From contig NZ_BOSH01000020.1 in the NCBI RefSeq assembly GCF_018403245.1, positions 1-64,000 of the forward strand: a stretch of 64,000 nt of DNA, in the 5' to 3' direction. The translations under genes were made by a program, and so were the position numbers. Shown here piece by piece: positions 52,225 to 60,032 of the stretch; the first letter of the stretch is position 1; every line of letters starts with the position of its first letter. The stretch comes from Paenibacillus sp. J2TS4. Its GTDB lineage: Bacteria; Bacillota; Bacilli; Paenibacillales; NBRC-103111. The notes beneath the pieces are model-generated. The model made no database searches. It was not told the origin of the DNA and saw nothing but the letters and a program-made list of their open reading frames with translations.

Positions 52225-52590
52225 ATGGCATATCAAAAGCTGGGTCGTGATTCAAGCGCACGGAAAGCACTGTTCCGTGATCTTGTAACCGACTTATTCA
52301 TCCAAGAGCGCATCCAAACGACGGAAGCTAAAGCGAAAGAAGTTAGATCGATCGCAGAGAAGCTGATCACTTTGGCTAAACGCGGAGATCTGCATGCTCG
52401 TCGTCAGGTTGCAGCCTACGTTCGCCGTGAAGCGGCTAGCGAAGAGCAGGACGCCATTCAAAAGCTGTTTTCTGAATTGGCCACCCGTTATTCCGAGCGT
52501 CCAGGCGGATACACTCGTATCCTGAAGCTGGGGCCTCGTCGCGGAGATGCTGCTCCTATGGTTTATTTGGAACTGGTGGATCGAGCTTAA
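52225..52590 (+). CDS. rplQ: 50S ribosomal protein L17
   Basis: The 121-aa protein has KLGRDSSARKALFRDL, ERIQTTEAKAKEVR and RPGGYTRILKLGPRRGDAA. It ends the alpha cluster. In B. subtilis the ECF transporter genes would follow; here a terminator and truA follow. Confidence 0.97.
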   Translation: MAYQKLGRDSSARKALFRDLVTDLFIQERIQTTEAKAKEVRSIAEKLITLAKRGDLHARRQVAAYVRREAASEEQDAIQKLFSELATRYSERPGGYTRILKLGPRRGDAAPMVYLELVDRA

Positions 52591-52602
52591 CGACCGGATA
52601 GG

Positions 52603-52646
52603 AAAGGGTGGACAGAATCTTTGATTCTGATGAAGCCCTTTTTTTG
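52603..52646 (+). terminator. Terminator after rplQ
   Basis: AAAGGG pairs with CCCTTT and an inner CAGAATC pairs with GATTCTG, followed by a run of seven T. Confidence 0.82.
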
Positions 52647-52684
52647 TATCGTTCGGGCGATTCGGCGTGGAATAGGAGCAAATC

Positions 52685-53449
52685 GTGAGAAACATTAAAA
52701 TGACGATTAGTTATGACGGCACGTCCTATTGCGGGTTCCAGATCCAACCCAATCAGGTTACGATCCAAGGCAAGCTGGAAGAAGCTGTCCGCATCCTTAC
52801 CGGAGAGCAGGTGAAAATAACCTCTTCCGGTAGAACGGATGCGGGGGTTCATGCCCGGGGACAGGTCATTAATTATACGACGAATTCGAGGATACCGATC
52901 GATCGTTGGTGTCTTGCCCTCAACTCGAGACTTCCCGACGATATTACGGTTCATAGTGCGGAAGAGGCGCCTCTGGATTTCCATGCCAGGCATGGGGCCA
53001 GAGAGAAGACCTACCGCTATAGTATCCAAAGAAGCAAGTGGCCCGACGTGTTCCAGCAGAAGCTGCGTTTGCATCACCCTGCCCCACTGGATGTTGAGGC
53101 GATGCGAAGAGCCCTTCTTCGTCTGGAAGGAGAGCACGACTTTACTTCCTTCTGCTCCACCCGGACTTCGGTTGAATCACACGTGCGTACCATCTATTCG
53201 ACCAGCGTTGATTATGTGCCGGAACCGATGATAGCGGATGGTGAAGCAGGTGTGATTCATATTTATATCACCGGGAACGGATTTTTATACAATATGGTTA
53301 GAATTATTGTCGGTACTCTGATCGAAGTGGGCAGTGGAAAAAGAGCCGAGTCCGAAATGAGCGATATTCTTGCAGCCCGAGACCGCTCTCTGGCAGGACC
53401 AACGGCTATGCCCCATGGGCTGACTTTGTGGGAAGTTAAGTATGATTAG
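52685..53449 (+). CDS. truA: tRNA pseudouridine(38-40) synthase TruA
   Basis: TruA isomerises uridines 38-40 of the tRNA anticodon arm. The 254-aa protein has the catalytic Asp in SSGRTDAGVHARGQV, REKTYRY and the C-terminal FLYNMVRIIVGTL. The start is GTG preceded by AATAGGAGC. It lies alone between rplQ and the rplM leader. Confidence 0.95.
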   Translation: MRNIKMTISYDGTSYCGFQIQPNQVTIQGKLEEAVRILTGEQVKITSSGRTDAGVHARGQVINYTTNSRIPIDRWCLALNSRLPDDITVHSAEEAPLDFHARHGAREKTYRYSIQRSKWPDVFQQKLRLHHPAPLDVEAMRRALLRLEGEHDFTSFCSTRTSVESHVRTIYSTSVDYVPEPMIADGEAGVIHIYITGNGFLYNMVRIIVGTLIEVGSGKRAESEMSDILAARDRSLAGPTAMPHGLTLWEVKYD

Positions 53450-53507
53450 ACCGCTTCCTTTGCGGAAAGACGTCGAGTAAATTTAACGTTTTTCTCATGA
53501 CTTTTTC

Positions 53508-53536
53508 TTGCTATTCGAAGGTCGTTATAGTAAGAT
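53508..53536 (+). promoter_or_regulatory. rplM-rpsI promoter
   Basis: TTGCTA (53508-53513) and TAAGAT (53531-53536) are 17 bp apart. Transcription would start near 53543, where the L13 leader begins. Confidence 0.7.
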
Positions 53537-53542
53537 ATTAGT

Positions 53543-53612
53543 TGGTGTTTCATAACTGGCTATCCCACGGCCCCGAGTCATGAAATGACCACCGTTTTAA
53601 CTGAACAATAAT
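53543..53612 (+). ncRNA. L13 leader element
   Basis: The leader has ATAACTGGCTATCCCACGG, a hairpin pairing ACGG with CCGT and GTCAT with ATGAC, and TTTTAACTGAACAA. This resembles the L13 leader I know from Bacillales, to which L13 is thought to bind. It lies about 50 bp ahead of the rplM start. Confidence 0.75.
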
Positions 53613-53659
53613 GAAATCGATCATACAGCAATATTCGAATGCTTAGGAGGATTAAGCAA

Positions 53660-54097
53660 ATGAGTACCACATATATGGCTAAGCCTAATGAAGTTGAACG
53701 TAAATGGTACATTATCGACGCTACAGGCAAGACCCTGGGACGTCTGGCTAGTGAAGCTGCAAGCCTGATTCGCGGCAAGCATAAGCCTACCTTTACGCCT
53801 CATATTGATTCTGGAGATTTCGTGATTATTATCAACGCTAGCAAAATTGTCTTGACAGGTAACAAACTGCAGGACAAGAAATATTACAGACACTCCATGC
53901 ACCCGGGTGGTTTGAAAGTAACTACCGCTCAAGAGATGCTGGACAAGAAGCCGGAAAGAATGATGGAGCTGGCCGTTCATGGAATGCTGCCTAAGAACCG
54001 TCTCGGCAACAAAATGAAATTAAAGCTCAAAGTGTATGCCGGAAGCGAGCATCCACATCAAGCACAACAACCCGAAGTTTATGAGCTTCGCGGTTAA
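53660..54097 (+). CDS. rplM: 50S ribosomal protein L13
   Basis: The 145-aa protein has RKWYIIDATGKTLGRLAS and the signature MLPKNRLGNKMKLKLKVYAG. ATG 53660 follows TTAGGAGG; an in-frame upstream ATG at 53639 precedes that site. It is under its own leader. Confidence 0.97.
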   Translation: MSTTYMAKPNEVERKWYIIDATGKTLGRLASEAASLIRGKHKPTFTPHIDSGDFVIIINASKIVLTGNKLQDKKYYRHSMHPGGLKVTTAQEMLDKKPERMMELAVHGMLPKNRLGNKMKLKLKVYAGSEHPHQAQQPEVYELRG

Positions 54098-54115
54098 TAA
54101 AGGGAGGACTCTTTC

Positions 54116-54508
54116 GTGGCACAAGTACAATACTATGGAACCGGTCGTCGTAAGCATTCGGTAGCACGTGTCCGCCTTGTACCGGGTGAAGGACGAATTG
54201 TAATTAATAAACGTGACTTGAATGATTATTTTGGTTTGGAAACTCTAAAGCTGATCGTTAAACAACCGCTCACTCTTACCGAAACAGACGGTAAGTATGA
54301 CGTGCTGGTAACCGCTCATGGCGGGGGAACAACAGGCCAAGCTGGCGCAATTCGTCATGGGATTTCCCGTGCACTTCTTAAGGCAGACCCGGAATTCCGC
54401 GGTTCCTTGAAGAAAGCAGGATTCCTGACTCGTGACCCGCGGATGAAAGAACGTAAAAAATACGGCTTGAAAGCCGCTCGTCGCGCACCTCAGTTCTCCA
54501 AGCGTTAA
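54116..54508 (+). CDS. rpsI: 30S ribosomal protein S9
   Basis: S9 reaches the P-site tRNA with its C-terminal Lys-Arg tail, seen here as RRAPQFSKR. The 130-aa protein has YYGTGRRKHSVARVRLVPG and GGGTTGQAGAIRHGISRAL. The start is GTG after AGGGAGG. Confidence 0.97.
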   Translation: MAQVQYYGTGRRKHSVARVRLVPGEGRIVINKRDLNDYFGLETLKLIVKQPLTLTETDGKYDVLVTAHGGGTTGQAGAIRHGISRALLKADPEFRGSLKKAGFLTRDPRMKERKKYGLKAARRAPQFSKR

Positions 54509-54540
54509 TATTTTTATCATATCAACGTTTGCAGCTATTG

Positions 54541-54577
54541 AAGTCCATTTACTAAATTTAGTAAATGGACTTTTTTG
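54541..54577 (+). terminator. rplM-rpsI terminator
   Basis: AAGTCCATTTACTAAA is followed immediately by its complement (a 32-bp palindrome) and then TTTT. It is the strong stop of the ribosomal superregion. Confidence 0.93.
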
Positions 54578-54586
54578 TGTGCAAGA

Positions 54587-54642
54587 AAGGGGCTGTTCCA
54601 TAAGTCACCGAAGGATGACTTGTGGAACAGCCCCTTGGTTTT
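54587..54642. repeat. 21-bp-stem hairpin, transposon-end-like
   Basis: AAGGGGCTGTTCCATAAGTCA pairs through 54616-54636 across an 8-nt loop with one G-T pair. GGGGCTGTTCCA..AAGTC resembles terminal repeats of several Firmicute insertion sequences and MITEs, so this may be a tiny element remnant. GGTTTTTG follows, so it could also terminate transcripts. Confidence 0.65.
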
Positions 54643-54651
54643 TGAAACCGA

Positions 54652-54676
54652 CAGACGAACCCCGGGGGTTCGTCTG
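54652..54676. repeat. 12-bp perfect inverted repeat
   Basis: CAGACGAACCCC and GGGGTTCGTCTG flank one central G. It has no T-run and directly follows the larger hairpin. Operator or element-end roles are both possible. Confidence 0.6.
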
Positions 54677-54831
54677 CGCTATTCAGGTAGGAAAACAAAA
54701 TTAAGGTGCAAAAATGCATTCCAATTCTTCATTCCTATGTGGCAACGGGCTGAATTTAGGGCGACTCCCTCTTAGCGGGCAACGGCATAAATTCCACAGC
54801 AAATACCAATCCACTTGATTAAACTAAGATG
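54677..54831. other. Intergenic stretch between rpsI and DUF2812 gene
   Basis: No gene seen. GGCAACGGGCTGAATTT and GGGCAACGGCATAAATT at about 54742 and 54777 look like two degenerate copies of one motif. With the hairpins at 54587-54676 this marks the boundary of the accessory insert. Confidence 0.4.
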
Positions 54832-55365
54832 TCATTTGTCTATTCTTTTCTTCCACTTATGATAATAAGTCGCCATGTATGTCATGATTGCCGGTATTGT
54901 AAGTACAAACGAAAAAAGGAAGGTCCATTGACTGATATTCTGGACTAATCCAGAAGTAAATGTCATCATTATCCACAAAATTGCCGTCATTCCAACAAGG
55001 AATGCCACTAGCGATTTAATTGGATTTGCCAAGCGCTCTAGCTTATCCCTGGCGGATTCCACATCACTATAAATGGGTTTGGTTCCTTTCTTTGCTTTGA
55101 AGATGTGCATATCCTGGCTAGAACATACATTTGTCCAACCTGCATGCGAAAACATTTCAAAGTATTCTTCTTCTTCATTTGGCTGCAATGCACGATAATC
55201 AATGCTGTAAATGATATCTTCACGTTCCCCTTTTTCTAACTCATAGCCTGCAAAACGAAATTTTTTCAAATGCCAGCCCTTTAATGCCTTTTGCCGTAAT
55301 TTTTCCATATCCTTCTTTTCCGAAAACGCTAACCCGCTGGACATCATATATTTTGTACGCGCCAT
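54832..55365 (-). CDS. DUF2812 domain membrane protein
   Basis: The 177-aa protein has a soluble N-terminal half (about 1-115, KGWHLKKFRFAGYELEKGE, then YFEMFSHAGWTNV) of the DUF2812 type and two membrane helices (about 116-137 and 145-165), ending KWKKRIDK. DUF2812 genes commonly sit beside a padR gene, as here, with a one-base overlap, so the PadR protein probably controls it. The function is unknown; a role in sensing or modulating envelope stress or drugs is only a guess. The pair is on the opposite strand to its neighbours. Confidence 0.85.
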   Translation of the reverse strand: MARTKYMMSSGLAFSEKKDMEKLRQKALKGWHLKKFRFAGYELEKGEREDIIYSIDYRALQPNEEEEYFEMFSHAGWTNVCSSQDMHIFKAKKGTKPIYSDVESARDKLERLANPIKSLVAFLVGMTAILWIMMTFTSGLVQNISQWTFLFSFVLTIPAIMTYMATYYHKWKKRIDK

Positions 55366-55682
55366 TAATCATTCCCCCTCTTAAGACCTTTTTCCGCCAA
55401 CTCAATCATTGCTTTTCGGCGTAAAATATCTTCGTGTAATACCTCGCGCCCTTTTTGGGTTAACACATATACTTTTCTACGTGAATTTGAATCATCGTGT
55501 AATGTGATAAGTTCCTCTTTTAATAGTTTCTTAATAATCGTATATAGGGAAGCAGGTCCTATCACAAATGTACCCTTTGTTGTTTCTTCCACTAAACTCA
55601 TCACGGCATACCCATGTCTTGGTTCAGTAAATGCAGCCATAATATTAAATACGGAGTCTGTTAGTTGATCTAAAGATTTCAA
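55365..55682 (-). CDS. PadR family transcriptional regulator
   Basis: The 105-aa protein is a winged helix-turn-helix of the PadR type: LTDSVFNIMAAFTEPRHGYAVM, then IGPASLYTIIKKLLKEELI as the recognition region, and SNSRRKVYVLTQKGREVL as the wing, followed by a short dimerisation helix. The start is TTG after GAGGAGGG. Two identical operator-like repeats lie in its promoter, so it is probably autoregulated. It is coupled to the DUF2812 gene. The inducer is unknown. Confidence 0.92.
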   Translation of the reverse strand: MKSLDQLTDSVFNIMAAFTEPRHGYAVMSLVEETTKGTFVIGPASLYTIIKKLLKEELITLHDDSNSRRKVYVLTQKGREVLHEDILRRKAMIELAEKGLKRGND

Positions 55683-55696
55683 TCTTTTCCCTCCTC

Positions 55697-55752
55697 TATA
55701 TCATAAAACGATATATCTAAAATTAATATATCATAAAACGATATATAGTCAA
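55697..55752 (-). promoter_or_regulatory. padR promoter with two operator repeats
   Basis: On the minus strand, TTGACT (55752-55747) and TATATT (55730-55725) are 16 bp apart with TGA before the -10. Two identical 20-bp units, TATATCATAAAACGATATAT on the + strand, lie at 55727-55746 (between -35 and -10) and 55697-55716 (just after the start), 30 bp apart. Each is an inverted repeat of TATATC/GATATA. Placement suggests repression by the adjacent PadR protein. Confidence 0.82.
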
Positions 55753-56012
55753 CAATAAAATACCCATGTGACCTGCTTAAATCCCGTCTATTCCAAACCT
55801 TGTGATTTTTTATTCGAGGACCAACCAAGCAGAATATAATAATCGATGCTATACTTAATACTGAATTTCTCATCTGTATTCCTCTTTTACTTCTTTAAGA
55901 GTGCTTATTCTGCGCTCGCTGGAAATTGAAGCAGAGGCGGGAAGACAAGACGGATTGAAGAAAAAAACCAATGATTTCTGTTTAAGGCTGCATTTGGACT
56001 GAAAATATCTTT
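55753..56012. other. Intergenic stretch between divergent padR and pspA
   Basis: Beyond the promoters at each end I see nothing convincing. Two short minus-strand frames here lack coding character: one runs through the padR operators, the other overlaps the pspA start. Confidence 0.45.
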
Positions 56013-56055
56013 TTGCAAAATGAATCCTTTTGGCGATATAAACAGTATATATACT
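56013..56055 (+). promoter_or_regulatory. Possible pspA promoter region
   Basis: TTGCAA (56013-56018) and TATAAA (56037-56042) are 18 bp apart. A palindrome AGTATATATACT (56044-56055) follows. I do not see the TGAAAC-CGTA pattern of sigma-W, which drives the B. subtilis homologue. Confidence 0.45.
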
Positions 56056-56083
56056 AAGAAATAAATTTAAAGAGGAGAGGAAT

Positions 56084-56773
56084 ATGGGGATTTTATCCAG
56101 ATTTAAAGACGTTATGTCCAGCAATATTTACGCATTCCTAGACAAGGCTGAGAATCCGGAGAAGATGATCAATCAATACTTGAGAAATCTGAATAGTGAT
56201 TTAGGTGCCGTGAAGGCGGAAACCGCTTCGGTCATGGCCGCGGAGCAAAGGTGTAAAAGGCAGTGGGATGAATGCAAATCAGAAATCGCCAAGCTGCAGA
56301 AGTATGCCATGAAAGCATTGGAAGCAGGGAATGAAGACGGCGCCAGAAATTTTTTGGAGAAAAAAGCTGCTTTAGCGCCAAAAGAGGCGGACTTGCAGCA
56401 AGCCTACAGCTTGGCAGCTACTAATGCGGCTCGCATGAGAGAAATGCACAACAAGCTTGTCTCCGATATTGGAGAGCTGGAATCACGAGCCTCCATGCTC
56501 AAAGGCAAAATAGCCGCTACTCAGGCGTTAGATAAAATGAATAAAATGGGTTCATCCGTTGCAGGCGCCAACGATTCGCTGTCCGCACTCGGAAGAATAG
56601 AAGAGAAGGTAAATATGGCTTACAATGAGGCGGAAGCACTGGCCGAATTAAGAAGAGGACCGGAAGATGAATTTGAGGCGTTGACAGAATCTGCGGACCC
56701 ATATGATGAAGGTACCCATGTGGAAGATGAACTGGCAGCGCTGAAAGAAGCATTAAAAAATAAAAAACAATAA
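56084..56773 (+). CDS. pspA: Phage shock protein A family (PspA/IM30)
   Basis: The 229-aa coiled-coil protein has the family N-terminus (GILSRFKDVMSSNIYAFLDKA), the NPEKMINQYLRN motif near 26, and long heptad helices to about 185, then an acidic tail. PspA proteins polymerise on stressed membranes. It is closest to B. subtilis PspA (YdjF). It starts a pspA-ydjG-ydjH-ydjI-like series, 186 bp ahead of the next gene. AGAGGAGAGG precedes the ATG. Confidence 0.92.
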   Translation: MGILSRFKDVMSSNIYAFLDKAENPEKMINQYLRNLNSDLGAVKAETASVMAAEQRCKRQWDECKSEIAKLQKYAMKALEAGNEDGARNFLEKKAALAPKEADLQQAYSLAATNAARMREMHNKLVSDIGELESRASMLKGKIAATQALDKMNKMGSSVAGANDSLSALGRIEEKVNMAYNEAEALAELRRGPEDEFEALTESADPYDEGTHVEDELAALKEALKNKKQ

Positions 56774-56959
56774 GCTGCGTACAAATAATGGCAGCTGTGA
56801 TTACCAGTCTATTGCTTTCCCTTTATACCCAACTTTACGCCCGGCTCATAGGTCCGGCTTCTTCCTTTTCTGGGGAAGTGTTCAAAATGGGAACTTAGGG
56901 CTGTAGCCGTGGCTGCAGCTTTTATGTGATACGGCATTGCCAAGCGAGGTGAGAATAAG

Positions 56960-57988
56960 ATGGTCATTCATTATAAATGCCCCAGCTGTGGCGATGACAT
57001 GGCATTTGACAGTCACTCTGGAATGTTATCTTGTCATAGCTGCGGAAGGCAAGACAATATAGAACAATTTTCTGAAGAGTTTATTTCGACTACTTTTTCC
57101 GAGGATGACGCCAAGGAATACCATTGTGATAATTGTGGCGCCATTCTAATTACCGAGGCCGAAACGGCCGCTACAAATTGCAGCTTCTGCGGAGCAGGGG
57201 TTGTCATCGGTGATCGGCTATCCGGGGCCTTAGCCCCTGCCAAAGTTATTCCGTTTACCATTAGCAAGGAAGAGGCAATGGCTGCTTTTCGTAAATGGTG
57301 CAAGAACGGCCGCCTGACACCAAAAGGATTTATGACAGCGGATAGAATCAAAGGAATCACAGGAATGTATGTCCCTTTTTGGTTATATGATCTAAATACG
57401 AAAGCGAAGGTCAGTGCCGATTGTAAGAAAGTGAGAGTGTATACAAGCGGCGATTATATATATACCGAGACGAAACATTATGATGTCTATAGGGATATTG
57501 ATCTGAATTATGTCAAAGTCCCCGTGGATGCCTCCAAAAAAATGAATGATGAACTGATGGATAGATTAGAGCCTTATGATTACAGTCATTTGAAGGATTT
57601 TAAAACCCCTTATCTGGCAGGATTTATAGCCGAAAAATACAACTACAATGATGAAGAACTGCTGCCTCGGGTTAAATCCAAAATCAAATCTTATATTGAT
57701 TCTTATATTAGCTCAACTATTTCGGGTTATTCCTCCGTTAGTTACAGAAGCAGAAACATCGATACTATGAAAAAACGAAGCCACTATGTTCTCCTCCCTG
57801 TATGGATGGTGTACTATGATTATGCTAAAGCGGAGCATACCTTTGCCATGAATGGCCAATCAGGCAAGGTTGTAGGGAAACCTCCTATCAGCTACGCGAA
57901 GGTCGCTCAGTGGTTCGGGGGGATTGCGGCTGTTACCTTCGTAGTATTAAAGCTCGCCTCATTTGCTATGGGGGGTGAGCTTTGGTGA
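56960..57988 (+). CDS. ydjG: YdjG-like zinc-ribbon membrane protein
   Basis: The 342-aa protein has two N-terminal zinc ribbons: CPSCG...CHSCG (residues 8-29) and CDNCG...CSFCG (56-77). A middle domain of unknown fold follows, with repeated tyrosines, then one C-terminal membrane helix (about 317-337). It resembles B. subtilis YdjG, reported to form with YdjH and YdjI a membrane complex that recruits PspA. It overlaps the next gene by four bases. Confidence 0.85.
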   Translation: MVIHYKCPSCGDDMAFDSHSGMLSCHSCGRQDNIEQFSEEFISTTFSEDDAKEYHCDNCGAILITEAETAATNCSFCGAGVVIGDRLSGALAPAKVIPFTISKEEAMAAFRKWCKNGRLTPKGFMTADRIKGITGMYVPFWLYDLNTKAKVSADCKKVRVYTSGDYIYTETKHYDVYRDIDLNYVKVPVDASKKMNDELMDRLEPYDYSHLKDFKTPYLAGFIAEKYNYNDEELLPRVKSKIKSYIDSYISSTISGYSSVSYRSRNIDTMKKRSHYVLLPVWMVYYDYAKAEHTFAMNGQSGKVVGKPPISYAKVAQWFGGIAAVTFVVLKLASFAMGGELW

Positions 57989-58788
57989 GGGGAAGACTAT
58001 ACTTAACAACGCTGCTATTTTTCGTCCTGATTATTCCCTTCATCCTCTCTGCGTCGAATACGGTCTCCGCTGCTTCCGATACGGAGCCGAAGGTGTACGA
58101 TTACGCCAAGCTTTTGAATACGGAAGAAATAGAGAAGCTTGAAGCGCTGGCCAATAAATATGGGGCCAAGAGGGAAACCGATTTAATTATATTAACGACT
58201 AATGATACGGAAGGCAAAGATGTTGTAGAATATATGCAGGATTTTTATGACGATAAGGCTCCAGGATATGATAAACCCCATGGGAATACGGCAATATTAA
58301 CGATTGATATGGAGCATAGAGATGTGTATTTGGCAGGTTTCTATAAAGCCAAGGTATACTTGGATGACAGCAGGCTTGATTTGATCCGCGATAAAATTAC
58401 CCCTGACTTATCCAGTGGGAATTATTACGATGCTTTCAGCACTTTTATTAAGACCTCCTATAAGTACATGGGGATAAGGCCTGGTGTGGATCCCGACAAT
58501 CCTTTCTTCAATCTATGGTTTCAGTTAATTGTTTCTGTGGGTGTAGGCGGGGCCATCGTTGGATTTATGCTTTACACCTCCGGCGGGAGAGTTACGGTGA
58601 ACGAAGGGACTTACCGTGATTTTAAAAATTCCAGAGTCCTTGACCAAAGAGATGATTATATACGAACGACTGTGACCAAACGCCGAAAACCATCCCAAAG
58701 CAGCGGCAGCGGAAGAAGCAGTGGCGGAGGGGGCGGAGGTATGACCGGCGGGGGACATTCCCATAGCGGTAGCCGGGGGAAATTCTGA
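57985..58788 (+). CDS. ydjH: YdjH-like TPM domain membrane protein
   Basis: The 267-aa protein has a signal peptide or anchor (about 5-28), a TPM (TLP18.3/Psb32/MOLO-1) domain (KVYDYAKLLNTEEIEKLEAL...) to about 155, a membrane helix near 177-195, and a Gly/Ser-rich tail (SGSGRSSGGGGGGMTGGG). The start is GTG 57985 on the upstream stop; TTG 57982 is an alternative. Such proteins are found with PspA modules; biochemical activity here is unproven. Confidence 0.85.
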   Translation: MRGRLYLTTLLFFVLIIPFILSASNTVSAASDTEPKVYDYAKLLNTEEIEKLEALANKYGAKRETDLIILTTNDTEGKDVVEYMQDFYDDKAPGYDKPHGNTAILTIDMEHRDVYLAGFYKAKVYLDDSRLDLIRDKITPDLSSGNYYDAFSTFIKTSYKYMGIRPGVDPDNPFFNLWFQLIVSVGVGGAIVGFMLYTSGGRVTVNEGTYRDFKNSRVLDQRDDYIRTTVTKRRKPSQSSGSGRSSGGGGGGMTGGGHSHSGSRGKF

Positions 58789-58814
58789 TCTTATACGGAA
58801 GGAATGAAGGATAG

Positions 58815-59825
58815 ATGTCTTTTTTCAAAAATCAATTTGCAAACGTAGTGGAATGGGAAGAGTTTAGAGACGATATGATTTTCTGGAAGTGGAGCAACCG
58901 GGAGATCAAAAAAGGGAGCCGGCTCATTATTCGCCCCGGTCAGGATGCTATCTTTTTAAACAATGGCAAAGTGGAGGGGATCTTTCAGGACGAGGGCGAT
59001 TATAACATAGCCTCCGAAATTATCCCGTTTCTTTCTACATTAAAAGGCTTTAAGTTTGGTTTTAATAGCGGGATGAGGGTAGAGGTCCTATTCGTCAATA
59101 CGAAGGAATTTACGGTAAGATGGGGCACCAAGAATGCGATTCACATTCCCACTCCGCAGCTTCCCGGCGGTCTGCCGATTCGGGCGAATGGTACGTTTAA
59201 TTTCAAGGTGAACGATTATGTAGCGCTAATTGATAAAATTGCGGGGGTCAAGGAAAGCTATTATGTCGATGACATCAAGCTCAGAATAACTTCTATTCTG
59301 GATCAGCTTCTGATGAAATGGATTTCTAAAGAAGGCAAAGATATGTTCAATCTGCAGGCCAATGCTTTCGAGATCGCTCAAGGAATAAGGGAAGATCTGG
59401 ATATGCAGATTGTCAACGATGGAATGACGATTACCGGGTTTAATGTCATGAGCTTCAATTATCCGGAAGAAATCCAAGAGATGATCACGCGGACAGCCTC
59501 ACATAGTATGGTTGGAGATGTACAAAGATATCAACAGATCTCCATGACTGACGGAATAGCTTCCGGTAAAGTTCAAGGCGGCGGTGCCGCTTCCGATATG
59601 GCCGGCATGATGATGGGGATGAATATCGCTAATGAGATGTTAAAATCGATGAATGCAGGTCAGAATAAGCCCGCACAAACTGATCCGCCTGCGCAGACGG
59701 CTGCACCTGCCCACAACAATGCTCCGGCATCTGAAGGGAAGCCAAAGCCTAATTTCTGTCCTAATTGCGGGCAGAAGACCGGTGAGGGAAATTTTTGCTC
59801 TAATTGTGGTCATAAACTGGTTTAA
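58815..59825 (+). CDS. ydjI: YdjI-like SPFH-related protein with C-terminal zinc ribbon
   Basis: The 336-aa protein has an SPFH-like (virion core) domain (about 25-230: GSRLIIRPGQDAIFLNNGKV, RITSILDQLL), a Met/Gly-rich stretch, a Pro/Ala-rich linker, and a C-terminal zinc ribbon (CPNCGQKTGEGNFCSNCG). SPFH proteins form membrane scaffolds. It is last in the PspA-linked operon and a terminator follows. B. subtilis YdjI is the closest model I know. Confidence 0.87.
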   Translation: MSFFKNQFANVVEWEEFRDDMIFWKWSNREIKKGSRLIIRPGQDAIFLNNGKVEGIFQDEGDYNIASEIIPFLSTLKGFKFGFNSGMRVEVLFVNTKEFTVRWGTKNAIHIPTPQLPGGLPIRANGTFNFKVNDYVALIDKIAGVKESYYVDDIKLRITSILDQLLMKWISKEGKDMFNLQANAFEIAQGIREDLDMQIVNDGMTITGFNVMSFNYPEEIQEMITRTASHSMVGDVQRYQQISMTDGIASGKVQGGGAASDMAGMMMGMNIANEMLKSMNAGQNKPAQTDPPAQTAAPAHNNAPASEGKPKPNFCPNCGQKTGEGNFCSNCGHKLV

Positions 59826-59881
59826 TATTACGCCAGCTTAATAAATTGGCTATGGATAATATTCCTTATAGAAAAATACCG

Positions 59882-59915
59882 AAGCCTTTCCTGAATTTTC
59901 AGGGAAGGCTTTTTC
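59882..59915 (+). terminator. pspA-ydjGHI terminator
   Basis: AAGCCTTTCCTGA pairs with TCAGGGAAGGCTT (one G-T pair) around a TTTT-type loop, followed by TTTC. Confidence 0.9.
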
Positions 59916-60000
59916 TAAATTGCCCATCTTTTATGCACCAATCGCCGCCGACTTCAATAATATGTGATAGTTGCCTATGGCCTTTGTGACCTGAAAGGAG

Positions 60001-60030
60001 CCTTTTACTATCGGGAGAGGAGTTAAAAGG
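60001..60030 (+). promoter_or_regulatory. Hairpin around cysH ribosome binding site
   Basis: CCTTTTACT (60001-60009) nearly pairs with AGTTAAAAGG (60021-60030). The loop and start of the right arm carry the ribosome binding site GGGAGAGGAG. I see no S-box or T-box before cysH and no clear promoter. Confidence 0.4.
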
Positions 60031-60032
60031 GA

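Noticed and set aside
55679..56124. Two minus-strand frames between padR and pspA
   Set aside because: One reads through the padR operators and promoter, the other covers the pspA start. Composition is not protein-like.
3880..59720. Search for CRISPR arrays, integrases, transposases or phage genes
   Set aside because: Nothing of this kind is seen. The only repeats are intergenic hairpins and tandem units listed above.
59941..60032. S-box or T-box upstream of cysH
   Set aside because: Core S-box bases and the T-box sequence are both absent; only a small inverted repeat is present.
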